A DNA stretch of 64,000 nucleotides from Tubiluchus corallicola (GCA_030141605.1 JAQGDQ010002387.1:62001-126000); one strand, 5' to 3'; counted from the stretch's first letter, positions 35,901 to 48,700 are shown. Notes: generated by a model not told the origin, from the letters alone. Made by a program: numbers and translations.

Positions 35901-38297
35901 GTGGTTTATATTTCTCTAGAATACAGGTTCGAACAAACCGGAACCCAACCTTCATGGCAGGTCCTACTCAAACAGGATGTCTATGGCAAGACTGGAATCC
36001 AACTCATTATCAAGGTTAGGCCTCTAAGATGAGCCACTGAACTGGCAGAGGCATCTTAGCTACATTCATATGTGAATGCATCATCTTTCTACGAGGTAAA
36101 CTACCAGAATCAACATGGCAAATGAAATCTCCCAGAGCAAGAATTGAAGTAGTTCACCCATCCAGTAAGTGAAATAACCTACTATAGCTGCAGCACTAAT
36201 TCTTAACATTAATTAGTTATCACACACAAAGCAGTAACCGCTCAGGAACACATGTCGCATATGGCTTATTATATACTACAAGTCTGCAATTATGGAATAT
36301 TTATTATTAAACCCAAGCAAGCAATCAAATACTATAATTGATGGGCTACAGTTTATACTCACCAAATGGTAGCGTCATCTTTTCTGGTATTCACAATTCA
36401 AATTAATGGGACAATTATTGAGCGGTTAATGTCTCAAAGACGTGATTAGAGTGCTTTATTTGCTTGCAGCATGACTGCTATTTGCAGTTTTTGCAGTCTT
36501 GTTGTCGAAATTTACTAAGCATTAACTGTGAACCTCCACATCAACTTATTTTATTCATACAAAGATAAGAGCTTAATTATTACTAATGAAATTATCTTAA
36601 CAAGTGCAGAAAAATTGTTAGTGAAGTGACCTGAATAACAATTTACTGCTCATATCATGTCAAAAATGCATATATTACCATCAGATATTTACTTAAACTG
36701 CCTATGATAAGAACTCCACCTATCACAACATTTTCAAGGCTATAACAACAACACAGACCAAGTATAACACTAAGGCAGAGAATAAACAGCGAGAGACAAG
36801 ATATAACAGAACACTGGCACTTTAACCCTACTGATTTCTTTGCCATGCCTGTTTTGTTAAATACAGCTGAGTCATGATTGGTTAGCATATTAAAAGTGCT
36901 AACAGTGTCACCAAACTGGTTTTTTAGTGTATACATTCAATCTGTCTGTCGACTTCAAATTTTCTTCATAATTGGAAAGTGGAAATTAATAGCAGTATTA
37001 AAATAGGTTTACATGTATAGGAAAAAATATGACTCTTCCATATGTAAAGTCTAAATGTTTAGAATATATAGGTCATTCGTACACTTTATAAGTTTATTGA
37101 CAAACAACACAATATGATATACAGCACAATGTACATAAAAAATCACACAAAAGCATCCCAGCATTCCATACACACTATGCAGTACATAGCCTATTATAAA
37201 ACACCGTTCAATTTCAGTTTGCTTACTCAACTAGTTTTTCTACTGACAATGTCATTACTTTTTTATTTTTTAATGCATGACATAGCAAAGTGTTTAGCTG
37301 AACATATTCTCAATTGCATTTGTCCTTGCACAAAAATTTCCTTTAATATTATATAGTCACACACATGTTAGTTACTAAAATAACAGAATTTATTATTTCA
37401 CCATCTCTAAAAATAGAAGCTGCAGATTTTAAATTTTGTGACACATGTAGTTAGTTCTTCTGAATATGTTGTTGTGAACTTACAAATAAGAAAATAGAAA
37501 ATTAATGCAGGCACACCCAGCTCTCTATGACCTTACATTAAATAATGACGCTGCCACTCTCTACTTGTCTTACATTTAATTTGAAGATGCCAGAGTAAAA
37601 GATGCCGTTTTTGGGTACTGATGCTGAATTTTGTCAACAGAGTCAATTGTATGATTCAGAGTTATATAATCATTTATCATCATTATATGCAATGTGAGAT
37701 GAATGGTTCACAAGAACAGACACAGTATCAGGAATTAGATAAATTAATGATACAGGCATACCATTTTCTATACGTTCTTTGTTACTTTATGACATTCATA
37801 GGCCTACCTGTTCTTCTGTCATATCGACTCCAATGATCTTGCCAGATTCACCAACCAGCTTTGAGAGTGCAAAACAGTCACGGCCCGAACCACTACCGAG
37901 ATCCAGCATGGTGGTTCCTTCTACAAATTCTGGCAAGACTATACCACATCCATAATACCTAAAAACAATGCAGATCTAAAGAACAAACCAAAAATTTGGC
38001 TTGTTATTAATATATTAAGAATCCAATAATCATGGGCAATATTAAAAAGTTAATTAGCTTAAATCAGCCATTACCTGTGTAGATTTGCCACCTATTTTAA
38101 AAAAAATTGAACATTAAGAAAATAAGTAACCTGCAGGTGACTTCATCATGTACAGCACTTAAAGCTTCACGCAGGTGTTTTGCTACTGGCACCTCAGGTG
38201 TTACACAGCAAGATGTTTGCAGTTCACTGCGTTTCTTCACCCTCTTTCCATAGTAGTCCTTCACATCAGTATAAGTTGACTCTACTGGCGCTGACAT
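26919..38297 (-). CDS. AS3MT: Arsenite methyltransferase, complete, 9 coding exons
   Basis: S-adenosylmethionine-dependent enzyme that methylates arsenite to mono- and dimethylated forms in the cytosol. Coding exons in transcript order (minus strand): 38131-38297, 37808-37958, 35612-35748, 32570-32639, 31596-31677, 29414-29545, 28272-28411, 27704-27814, 26919-27140. Phases close to 403 residues, near the 375 of human. Seen: SAM motif LDLGSGSGRD (74-83), and the family motifs SNCVVNLSPD, GGELYFSDVYA, VLWGECIGGAL and YKGGITG. The four cysteines needed by AS3MT are at 31, 60, 155 and 205, each one position before the human numbering. The last exon gives a Gly/Cys-rich tail ending SCCAGKDSC. The start ATG opens the conserved N-terminus (DVKDYYGKRVKKRSELQT). 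A pyrimidine-rich stretch ending ACAG just upstream suggests a non-coding first exon. All junctions are GT-AG. No break was seen. Confidence 0.95.
30358..31358. mobile_element. hAT-type non-autonomous transposon, 1001 bp
   Basis: The left end CAGGGGTGTCCAAACTGCGG and the right end, reverse-complemented CAGGGGTGTGCAAATTATCT, form hAT-like terminal repeats. GGCCC-type motifs recur near both ends, as in known hAT repeats of this kind. The flanking 8-mers are GCTTATGA (30350-30357) and GCTTACGA (31359-31366), a 7/8 match to an 8-bp target duplication. No transposase frame. It lies in AS3MT intron 5. A second terminus-like CACCCCTG occurs inside at 30895-30902. Confidence 0.82.
30713..30860. repeat. 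Long internal inverted repeat within the hAT element
   Basis: Two arms of about 60 bases separated by roughly 25 A+T-rich bases. The left arm contains CCAGTCGTCTTCTTGGTCAT and the right arm contains its reverse complement, ATGACCAAGAAGACGACTGG. The match continues through GATCATTTTG and TTGGTTATTTTA with a small indel. RNA across it would fold into a strong hairpin. Confidence 0.85.
31780..32219 (+). mobile_element. LINE reverse-transcriptase C-terminal fossil
   Basis: Plus-strand translation reads YNSETRGLTISQEKQIDKFH, then RTRLRKVLKIRW and LYSRTKEIPW. After a stop and frameshift it continues HLRLPSETPATIAL and ends SWWNAL followed by a stop about 12 residues later. This order of motifs is typical of the tail of LINE reverse transcriptases. 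It is antisense within AS3MT intron 4 and clearly dead. Confidence 0.75.
32341..32396 (+). repeat. Degenerate telomere-like TTAGGG repeats
   Basis: Contains GATTAGGGTTAGGGTTGGG and ATTAGGGTTTAGGG in about 56 bases, the animal telomere unit in degraded form. It lies in AS3MT intron 4, about 120 bases beyond the LINE fossil tail. Confidence 0.75.
32867..34771. mobile_element. TTAA-flanked DNA transposon, 1.9 kb, non-autonomous
   Basis: The left flank TTAA (32863-32866) is followed by ATGGGGAATATCAC. The right flank TTAA (34772-34775) is preceded by a sequence whose reverse complement is AGGGGGAATATCATG. The two ends stay similar for about 30 bases. TTAA duplications point to the piggyBac or Kolobok groups; the GGGGAATATCA terminus was not matched to a named family. 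No transposase frame was seen. The interior includes a less A+T-rich patch (33030-33110) and a 57-bp tandem duplication. It lies in AS3MT intron 3. Confidence 0.7.
33880..33993. repeat. 57-bp tandem duplication
   Basis: Two copies beginning CTAATGAACAACGGTTAAA, at 33880 and 33937, with only a few differences. It lies inside the TTAA-flanked element. Confidence 0.9.
35920..36185 (-). repeat. SINE-like dispersed repeat, family B, copy 2
   Basis: Minus-strand reading: CCAGTTCAGTGGCTCATCTT then GAGTTGGATTCCAG, resembling tRNA A and B boxes about 40 bases apart. This is the best preserved of the three copies of this family in the window. It lies in AS3MT intron 2, in the transcribed orientation. 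Confidence 0.6.
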
Positions 38298-38399
38298 GGT
38301 GAAATCTGTCCAGGAAAAGTGTCAGTGACAATCGATGATGAGAACTAGCAAAAACCCAAACAAAAAAAGTTACAGTAAGGATGGTGATTGTCAACTGAT

Positions 38400-38990
38400 G
38401 GACCTCTAGTGATTACAGTGTAAAATTTTGAAATCTAGAAAGTTAGGAGTACTTGGTGCAATGGCTAGTGTAAGTGCCCAGAAAGCAAAAGACCTAACAT
38501 TGGCATCCCAAAATTTTCCTGACTTTTAAACTTAGTAATGTTTTCATGCATTCAGATGATTGACTTCATACTATGAACTTATGTAGTGCAAACTGTGATT
38601 TCATACCTCTAGATAGCAGCTTATAGCAAAAACTTCAGTGTCTTGAAACTCAGCGTGCCTCTGTAGTGTAATAGTTAGTATAGTTAGCACAAATGCTTGG
38701 AAAATAGCTCTGAGGTCTTTTGTTCCAGCACAGGTGCAAAATTTTTCGGATTTCTAGTTTAGTATTGTTTTTGAGTGTTTATATAATTGATTTTGCACTA
38801 ATACAGTGTGGATTTGTTTTTGTGGTGCACTGTTGACAGACTTCTAGTAGTTTACAGTGCAAATTACTGAATCTGGAAAGTCAGAGTACTTCTGCGGGGT
38901 AAGGATTAGTATATTTGCCCACAAAGTATAAGGTCTAAGATTTATCCCAGTAAAGGTGCAAAATTTTTCAGGCTTTCATATAGCTTCTGG
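38400..38990 (+). repeat. Three tandem copies of a tRNA-like SINE, family A
   Basis: Copies lie at roughly 38400-38530, 38640-38770 and 38820-38990. The middle one has CTGTAGTGTAATAGTTAGTA, a clear tRNA A-box-like start. Each copy ends with a variant of GGTGCAAAATTTTTC or CCCAAAATTTTCCTGAC. Copies one and three also share an upstream module (CTAGTGATTACAGTG / CTAGTAGTTTACAGTG). An inverted relative lies at 55440-55600. The cluster occupies the interval just upstream of the AS3MT start. Confidence 0.7.
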
Positions 38991-39479
38991 GTGTGCATAC
39001 GATTAGATGTTGGGCAAAAAAACCAAGAAACAGAACCCAAGAATTTACTACAGTTAGTTGAGCTGCCCATAATGCGACAATATCTCACCTTTGATTCACC
39101 TTCGCACCTACCCTATTATTATTTGCATTTCGACTTTAGTTTTGGTAGCCTCATTGCAAGGAACACAAAACTAGAGCATGGAATGCACCCAATTTAACTA
39201 TTCAGCATTTCGTACATCTGTAAAGACGGAAATTAGTTCTTCAGTGACGCCAGATAAAACAGTGCACGATGTATTGACAGGAGGTTCTTATTAATCTATG
39301 CAACATACAAAAATTATAATATTATACTAACAGTTGTTATTTTGCCCACCTGTTGTTTAATAATTTTATTAAACAATTAATAACACATTCAAGAAACTTA
39401 CATTCCAGATTCTTCCTACCTGTTTACACCAATTGTTCTTGCGGTCTTCTTATTTTTCCAGTAAAAAACTAGCCCCTCA

Positions 39480-39723
39480 AAATCACGTGACAATGCACAC
39501 CGTTGTGTACTTTACCTCCGCAAGGGTTTCTGGTTCGGCAACGCTACTGCCCTCTTGTGGACATCTTCATTAAACTTTGCTTACTTGTTTATGTGTATTA
39601 CTTCTACGTTTTTTTTATAGTTGCAATGATTGTGTGTTTTGTACAATAACCACACAACAATAAAAAGTTTTAGTGTTTTACCTGAAGTACTGGTATCGGA
39701 TATGGTCTGACAAATAGTTTAGT
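39480..39723. promoter_or_regulatory. Candidate shared promoter between AS3MT and the PPM1H-like gene
   Basis: The two genes are divergent, with start codons 1.43 kb apart. A perfect palindromic E-box TCACGTGA (39483-39490, USF/MITF/TFE type) is present. On the minus strand TTGCGGAG followed by GTAAAG, splitting at 39516/39515, looks like the donor of a non-coding AS3MT first exon. That would place both transcription starts between about 39520 and 39720. This is an inference from layout and motifs. Confidence 0.4.
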
Positions 39724-42700
39724 ATGTTCCGTCCGTTCAAGCATGTCTGGAGTAGTGTCGTTTGGTCTTTTGGAAGAGGTGGGGCGAAGGAAGATAATGA
39801 AGGCTTGGTATCAAAATTTGAATACGGCCGCCCGGCTTTTCTCGGACTTAGTGCTGACGAGCTGCAAGTTGCTGCTGACCACTCCTTTCGGGCAATTATT
39901 GTTCCAAGAGAAATCAGTCGTTTACCATGGAATGCTGGTTATGCTGAGTATGTGTTTGAAAAAAATATTACTAATCGCAAATACACGTGTAAATAAGCAC
40001 AAAGACAATTAATAAGACAGTTACACTGATTAGCTAACAAGAAAAGTCCCCGTTAAAGCATTTGAATGAGAAAATATAGATTCCATTGCAGTTGTTCACA
40101 GAAAAATATGTTACGCACCATCGTGCTGAGCAAACCCTGATTTCTGTCTCTTGCACCAATCTCTCGTCCACTTAGTGGCTATACACTATATTGGATATGC
40201 TAGTTTGGTATCGTCAGCAAACTTGAGTAGCCGACTAACTACATTATCATCCATGTCATCTATGAAGATGAAAAATAACAGGGGTCTGAGGACACTTCCT
40301 TGTGGCACTCCTGATTGAACTGGGACTGTAGATGAGGCACAACCCTTGATTTCGACATATTGGAATCTGTCACTTAGCCATACCTTTATCCAGTTATGCA
40401 GTTGTGCTTGAATACCATACATGCCTCAAGTTTAAGCAGCAATCTTCTATGTGGGACTTTGTCAAATGCTTTCGCCAAGTCTAGGTATACTATATCAAGA
40501 GAACTAGTGTGATCCGATGTGGAAAATACATGTTCAAAAAACTCCAGTAAATTACTTGTCACTAACCGTTTCCTGAGAAACCCATGTTGAGATCTTTTAA
40601 AATAATTGTTAGATTGCAAATAGACAAGTATTGCATTGACTACATGCCTCTCCAGCAGTTTGCCAACAGTACTGGTAATTGCAACTGGCCTATAGTTTCC
40701 AGGTTTATTTTTAGGTCCCTTTTTATGAATGATACTAATGCGAGATAACTTCCAATTACTGGGAACGTCACCCGTAGCTAAAGACTCTCTGAAGATTAAT
40801 GTCAGTGGCTTGACCAGCAAATCAGCAGCCTTAACCAGTTTTTTTGGGTGAATTAAATCTGGTCATGCTGGTGCATTGGTTCTAGGTCCAAATAACAATT
40901 TGTGTACATCATGCTGAGTTATGGTAACATTACATAAAACTCCACCCCCTTCTAGGTACTAGGTAAATTAGTCAGTTTCTCTGTAATAGAAACACTCTGG
41001 AACTGGATATTTAGAATTTCCGCCATTAGTCATGGGGCAGATGTTGTTTCATTGAAAGCAGTAGTAAGTGGACCAACCTTAGGACGACTTGTTTTGTTTG
41101 CAATAACATACAGCCAGAAAGAGCATGCATCATCTTTGATATTTAAGGCTAGCTTGGTTTCAAAGTTTCGTTCAGCACATCGTATAGTCGCTTAAGTCAG
41201 CTTTGCCTGTCTCTTGTACGTCAAAAGGTCTTGATAATCAAGTGTTTGTTTATAGACTGTGTACAAATGCTGTTTATTCCTAACAGCTTTGTTGCAATTA
41301 TAATTAAACCAAAGAGGTCTGCTACCATTACTGGAGCTATATTTGGGTACATATTTATGAATAGACTTGTGCATTCTGTCTTTAAAAAGATTCCAACACA
41401 TGTAAACGTCACCCGAATGAAACAGGTGATCCCACGGGATCGATATCATTATAGTAGCAATAGATTCAAAATTGGCTTTGTGAAAATTGAAACCAGAATT
41501 TAGTGGCTTCTTAAGAGATAACTGCACTACAGTTTGCCAAGATATAACTGCATGATCTGATGTGCCAAATTCCTCTCCAGCCTCTAGGTTTTGTACAAAC
41601 AACTCACCCGGTACTAGTACTATATCAAGGGTAGTAAAGCCTCTTGTGGGGTCAACCACTATTTGATTAACGAAACGTTGTTGTGTAACATTAAGAAATA
41701 TACTAAAATTAGCATCCACCTTCAAAATAGACCAGTTTGTATTTGGAAGATTAAAGCCACCACAAAATAAAATTGGGTGAGCCAACAGCAGCAATATCAT
41801 GTATAAATTTAAATAAAAAGGAATCATTTTTAAATTAATGTTGATTTATAAAACCTTTGTTAATTTAACTAACATCTATTTGACTTATTAAAAGTTATGG
41901 TACAAAATATATGCACGAAAATTAGTAACCAAACATTACCACCAACAACTAGTAAAATACAAGTAGAAGATATATGGGTAAACATAAAAACATCAAACAA
42001 TAAACCATCAATTATATTTGGAACTATCTATTGACATCCTAATAAGTCAGTAAAACATTTCCATGAAGAATTGGAGAACATTCTAAGAAAATTAATTCCA
42101 GCAGCAAACAAGCTTATATCTGTGGAGACTTAAATATGAACTTGATACAGCATGAAGAGATATCATCTGTTTCCAATTGTCTTAACATGTTATAAGAACA
42201 TAGATTTCATCCGGTTTTCACTCAACCTACTCGTTTAACTTCCAATTGCCAGACTCTTATAGACCACATTTATACTAACAATATTCATTATCCCTTGATT
42301 ACTGACATAATATTACATGAAGTTGCAGATCATCTAGCTATCTTTGCAATAGCTAATTCAGCATATATCAGCAAAACACTCACAAAAGTTAAGAAAAGAG
42401 ACACACACCATTCCATTCTTCATAATTTTTTCGATAATCTTCAACTCTCAGTAACAGGTATTGACGCCCTTGATCCTTATGACAATAATGTAGCCTTCGC
42501 CTCATTCCTAGAAACCTTTAGACAAATGCTTGACAAACGTGCACCCACCTGATCTTTAACCTTAAAAAAGAAACTCTTTTCTTTTGTAAACCTTGGATCA
42601 CCACAGGTATCCTTAAATCTATTAAAACCAAAAGTAAACTGTATCGTTCGCACAAATTGTTTAAATTTGAATATAAAAATTTTTTATGAAGCTTACTCAA

Positions 42701-45700
42701 ATACTTCAAATTAAGCTCAAAAAGAAAGTATTATGATAATCTCTTGCAAGTGAACAAGAACAATGTTAAAAAAACATGGTGTACTAGTGTATTAAAAGTA
42801 AAAAATAAAAAGCATATCATTCCCTCTAAAATTGATATCAATGGTAGACTAATTGGTGATCCTTATGATATAGCCAACTGTTTCAATTGTTATTTTCAAT
42901 CAACAGGTACAAATATGGCTAAAAAACTCCACCTGCAAACTCTAGTTACCTTACATACCTAAATAAGTCCAACAATTCACTTTCTTCTACCCTGTCTCTC
43001 AAGAAGAAGTAAGCACAGCACTACATAAATTAGACATAAATAAGGCACTGGGTCCTGAAAATATCCCTGTTAAATTTTATCAGCTGGTAAGTCCTGTGAT
43101 TACTCCTATTTTAACACAACTAAGTAATATGCCCATTGCACAACGCAGCTTCCCCAACTGTTTAAAAAATTTCCAAGGTTACACCTCTTTATAAAACTGA
43201 TTCCCCACTCACTCCAACTAATTATAGACCTATATCTATCCGTTCACCAATATCTAAAGTATCTGAGCATATTATTTATGACCGACTAAATAATTTTTTT
43301 ACTCTACACAATATAACTAAATTTCAGCTTGGCTTCATCGACTGCATTTTCTACAGCAGGTTTCATTGAGAGCATGCTAAGCATACTTGACAACAAGTCT
43401 ATTACATGTAGGACATTTCTTGACTTGTCAAAGGCCTTTGACACTGTTCAACATGACATTCTCCTCAATAAACTCAGGCACTATGGAATTTGTGGGCCTA
43501 TCTTGGAATTAATCACATCATGCCTTTCAAACCACAAGAAATACACCAGCATTCACAACTCAAATTCAGATCTTCTTGAACGTGGTGTTCCTCAAGGTTC
43601 AATTCTTAGCCCTCTCCTATTTTTAATATACATTAATGACTTACAGTTTTCTTCCAATTTTAACACTCACCTGTTTGCAGATGACACGAGCCTCTTTCTA
43701 ACTGACACTAAACTGGTATGACTTCAAAATAGACTGTCCAAAATTGACAACGGGATGAAAGCTAATAAATTATCTATAAATTACAGTAAAACTAAATTTA
43801 TGTTATTTCCTAAGAACCTGTCTTTAACTGAAACTTCAGCATTTAAAATTCAAATTAGAAAGAATAATATAATCTCAAACAACATGCATAAAATATCTAG
43901 GTATCAACATAGATAATGACTTAAAATGGTGCATACACATCAGTACAATAACTTCAAAATTGAATAGGACTGCAGGTGTCTTTTCGAAATTGCGACATTC
44001 TATCAATGCACATACTCTTAAAATGGTCTACTACATGTTAATATATCCTTATCTTCAATATTGCATCCTTTCATGGCATAACCCAAACCAAAACATTCTC
44101 CAACCTCTAATCTCAGTACAAAACAAAATAGTAGAATTTGATACTTTTGCACATTACCGTGATCATGCAACACCTTCATATGCTAAACTGCACATACTAA
44201 ATATTCAAGACATTTACAAGCTGGAATTATTCAAAATAATGCACAACTTCAGTAACAACTCTTTTCCTGACCTATACACTAACTATTACACCAAGATTCA
44301 AGACATCCACACTTACAGCACAAGATCTGCTACAAGGGGTCATTATTACCAACCTAGATTGAATACATCACATGGATTAAAAGCACTACAACATACAGGC
44401 ACTAAATTGTGGAACTCCTTTCCACAAGATATATCGACAATACCATCTCTGACCACAGCCGTGAAAATTTTAAATACTACATGCGAACAATGTATCATAC
44501 AAATTAGACATCCTTTTACCTTCAATGTCTTTGTTCTTTTTCTCCTCCTAGACTCTCCAATTTTTCTACCTGGTAATTACTTAGCTTTCTTCTTTGTTAT
44601 CCATTTAAATTCTTTTTTCCTAGACTAACGTGTGTGTCTTTTCACCATTTTTTAATTTTTTTCTATAAGTGTGGCTTTTCTTAGTACTACTTAATATAAT
44701 ACAAATAACTGTTACTTACATTTCATTCTCATCAATACCCGAAACTAAACAAAATCTTCTTGTTTTCAACCAAACCATTTATTTCAAGCAGTAGTACATT
44801 GAAGATTACTATTTTCTTATACCTTAGTTTTTGTGACACCTTTGTGATTGTGTTTACTGATCGCAAAACATAATTTTCCTTGCCCCCCGTTATCATCCAT
44901 CTTATTCCAAAAATTATTCATAACGATTAACATGCATTTGAATTATATAATAAGCCTATAAAAATATATTAATATTATTTTTCTAGTGATGACCTGTTTT
45001 ACTTTGAGCCAAGCTACTAAAAACTAAATTCTGTAAACTAACAGTATATAAGGCAGACTCCTGTAGTCGTACACTGCCCTCACATGTTCTTCTGTTATAC
45101 ATAGTTTCATTAATGGCTAATATGTATTCTATCACATGTGTGAAATAACTATGTCTTATATCTTATATTTGTTGCAGGGTGATAAACTCTGGAAAATCAG
45201 TGAGAAATGAGGATCAAGCAGCTTGCGAAGTCTTTCAACTTGTTGATCCTGATGAGCTTCCATCTGCCACATCAAAGGGCAGAGTAGGGTCTAAGACAGG
45301 AAATGTGGGGCTTGATCCTGATGCATTTGCTAAACAGTTACTTTCCACAACAGCAGTATGTGTTTTTAACCTTATATTGTAAGCAGTTTAAGTTATACGC
45401 ATATATAATGAACATGTACAATTCGACAAAACAGTGCTTATTAATGATAAACATTATCAGAATTTGCTGACTTTGCTTATTTCACACGTTTAAGTTGTTG
45501 GAAGTGTTGCTAACAGTTTAGGCAATGTGGTGTGTTATTTATTTTGAGTGCATATTTCTTCTACAGTACATGCCGCTAGTTTCTAAGGAAATGTAAAATT
45601 TACATTTTCATATTACTATTACTAATATTCGTAATAGAACTATGCAGTTACATGCCCCATTCCACAATATGCTCTTTTAATGTTTATTACAAAGAACATT

Positions 45701-48700
45701 ATGAGTGCTGTCATTATCTGAATTAAGCAACAATTTGATTCTGATGGCATGGTTGACAGTTAGATTCTTGTAAATATTGAGTAGGCGGATGTCTAAATTT
45801 AGAAATGATAAACTTGCGCTTAAGATGGTGATGATAATCAATCTTGGAATTCTGTATATGTAGGATCACGAGGAGAGAAAAGTAGCATACTTTGCGGTAT
45901 TTGATGGTCACGCTGGTTCCGGGGCGTCTGTCTTTGCATCTCGATTGCTTCATTTTCATTTACAAGTATGTCAAATTCACTTTATAATATTTAATAACTA
46001 TCCTGTAAAAAGAGAAGTCATCAGCTAAAAACTGGAAGTGCAAGATTTAAGGAAAAGTTTTTCTTTTTAAGTTATTCTTGGCAGTACATTATGACATTCT
46101 GTTGCTGAGTTTTTGCATGTGCATCAAATAACATGCATGTTAGCAATTGCTCCTAATTTTTTGCATGATAATTGTACACGGACGCTAAAGGCAAAACAGG
46201 AAAAAATGTGGTAAACAAAGAATGCAATTTAACAAACGTTAGGTGATTTCTTATATGATAATTAGTCTTAATTATCTGTATCATCATTAGACACGGAAAA
46301 CTTACCAAGCAAATCACATAATCAATGCAGATTCTGATTATATCTGTATAATTTATCTGTATCATATACGTGTTTTGTATAATATACGTTTATCTGTATA
46401 ATATACGTCTTTTAAAATTTTCCAACTGCTGACTTTCCAACGTTGGCAAAAGTTAAGTGGGAATATATCTGAACAAAATTTGAATGTCAAAAATTTTTAA
46501 CTTTAGATTTTGCATGTTTATAAATTCATCTCTAAGCCAAATTATGACATTGGATCAAACATAACAATTAGTTGACCTACACCATCACCGATGCTCAGTC
46601 TTAAAATACGGTAATGTTAACTTTTTTATTACTAATTAACTGTATTAATGCTGCTACTTATCAATTTGTAAACATTTTCAGGAGAAATTGAGTATTGCCC
46701 AAGAGTTACTGTATAAGCGTCTACAGAATGGGGATGTCATATGTGACGAGATGATAAAAGACATGAATAGGTTGTTTCCGGACATTAAACACATCAGCAC
46801 AGATGAACTTGTAATAGGTGCCTTAGAACGTGCTTTCCAGGACATGGTATATTATGCATTTATAAGCAAATTATTAACAACTTATGACGAGTTAAATGTT
46901 ACTAGTGCTTTTTCCAATGACTTGCCTTTTTAAAAAATGTAAACATGCTTTGAAACGTCACCAGTGCATCCAACTGGCAACTTAATACTGAAAATTACTT
47001 AAACACTCAATTGAAATAATCCAAAATATAGGAATCGCTGGTAAGTGTCTTATGAAATAATATGCATTACTATGGTTTTTGAATATATACGTGTGTTAAG
47101 CAATGAAAGTTTGCTCTTTAATTATATGTACTGCTGACTGTTGGTGTGGTTTATTTTGTACATATAGTCATGTGTGTATATTGCCACAGAATTCTTTGCC
47201 AATTCATAATGGTTAGTAATTTCTTTTCTCATTTCTCTCAGGACGTACAGATTGGTGTAGAGCGTCATGTGTACAAGATTTCCGGAGGATGCACCGTAAT
47301 CGTTGCCATCTTTTTTCTTGGCAAATTGTATGTGGCAAATGCCGGTGACTGTCGGGCAGTGCTGGTGCATGCTGGGAAGACCCAGCAATTGTCACGAGAT
47401 CACTCTCCAGAAGCTGAACGTCAGCGCTTGCAATATCTGGTACTGTACTGTACCTCTCATTGCCTTTGCTAAAGAATTCCTATTTCATTACACTAAGAAA
47501 ATCTCTTAAAACGTGTCTCATTTTGTGACTTGAAGTCACACTAAACCTTCGCTATAATATAAACTTTTAAAACTTAAAATCCTACTTTCATTCCGACCAT
47601 TCAATTAATTTTATTATAAACTTGCTGTAAAAGTTGTTTCTTTTGATTTTTTACCACTTCATTGTTAGCGGTATTAAATTTGAAGAACTGCCATTTTTCA
47701 TTGCGCGAGATGAAGGATGTTATGAGTACAGTCATGAGGTCACCAAAGATCAGTAAAAACACAAATCGGTAACCAAAGACGCTTTCTGTACAACGTACAT
47801 CATTCTCGCTCACTCGCGCCAAAGACGCGAAACACGGCCATCCTTACGGCATGCATGCATTCAAAATTTGCCAGAAAAGGTAAGTTATTTAATAGATATG
47901 TCTCTTTTGTTTAGTAATAACTATGAATGCTTTGTGTAATCATAATAAAGTGTTAAAATCTTCCGTGTCTGTTGGGGTTATATTACTTAAAGAAACAGCC
48001 AACGGTGCAAACCCTCAGTTGTATTTTAATATAAACTTCTAAAAATATTGAAATTACTACGTAATATACGCCCATTAAGTAACTTGCTTAAAAATGCAAA
48101 GAAATTAAATCATTTGTGTCTCCTGCCAAGCAAGTCTTGCTGCAGGCATATTGGAAAAGAATGACATAAAACTGGTAGGAAGTATGAAGGACGCATTGTG
48201 GGTAACATAGTGGGCAGCTAGATTCATCAAGAAGCTGAAAATGGTATTATTAATCTCTCATTTAACATATTGGATTGTTTGTAGTTCGTAATAGTAGCTG
48301 CAGTTGCAAAAAAGTTTCCTGCAGCACCTTGCGAGATAGGTGTTTATATTGCATAGAAACCAGATGGCTTCATTTTTTGTTTTGGGACTTTATATTGGCT
48401 TTACTAATTACGCAAGGTGGTTATCACGATTTTACTGCTGAAACTTTCTAACATCTTTCTCAAAATAAGCTTGACTTCTCAATAGATCTGTCTTTTGCTT
48501 TAAACAACTGAGTGGCTAAATTACATAGCTGCGCAGTTGACTAATATTTATTTTACCAAGTTAATAACTGCTAAATGGGTTGGTTACATTCTTAATTCCT
48601 GAACAGCTAATTGATATTTATTGGGCACAATTGTAAGTAAGTAACAAAGTATTAATATGTCAGTATTAGTATTAGTTAAGCAGCTGTAAGTTCATCAACT

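Noticed and set aside
38640-38770. A functional tRNA gene
   Set aside because: The A-box-like part is good, but the B box is degenerate and the sequence continues into a SINE body repeated nearby.
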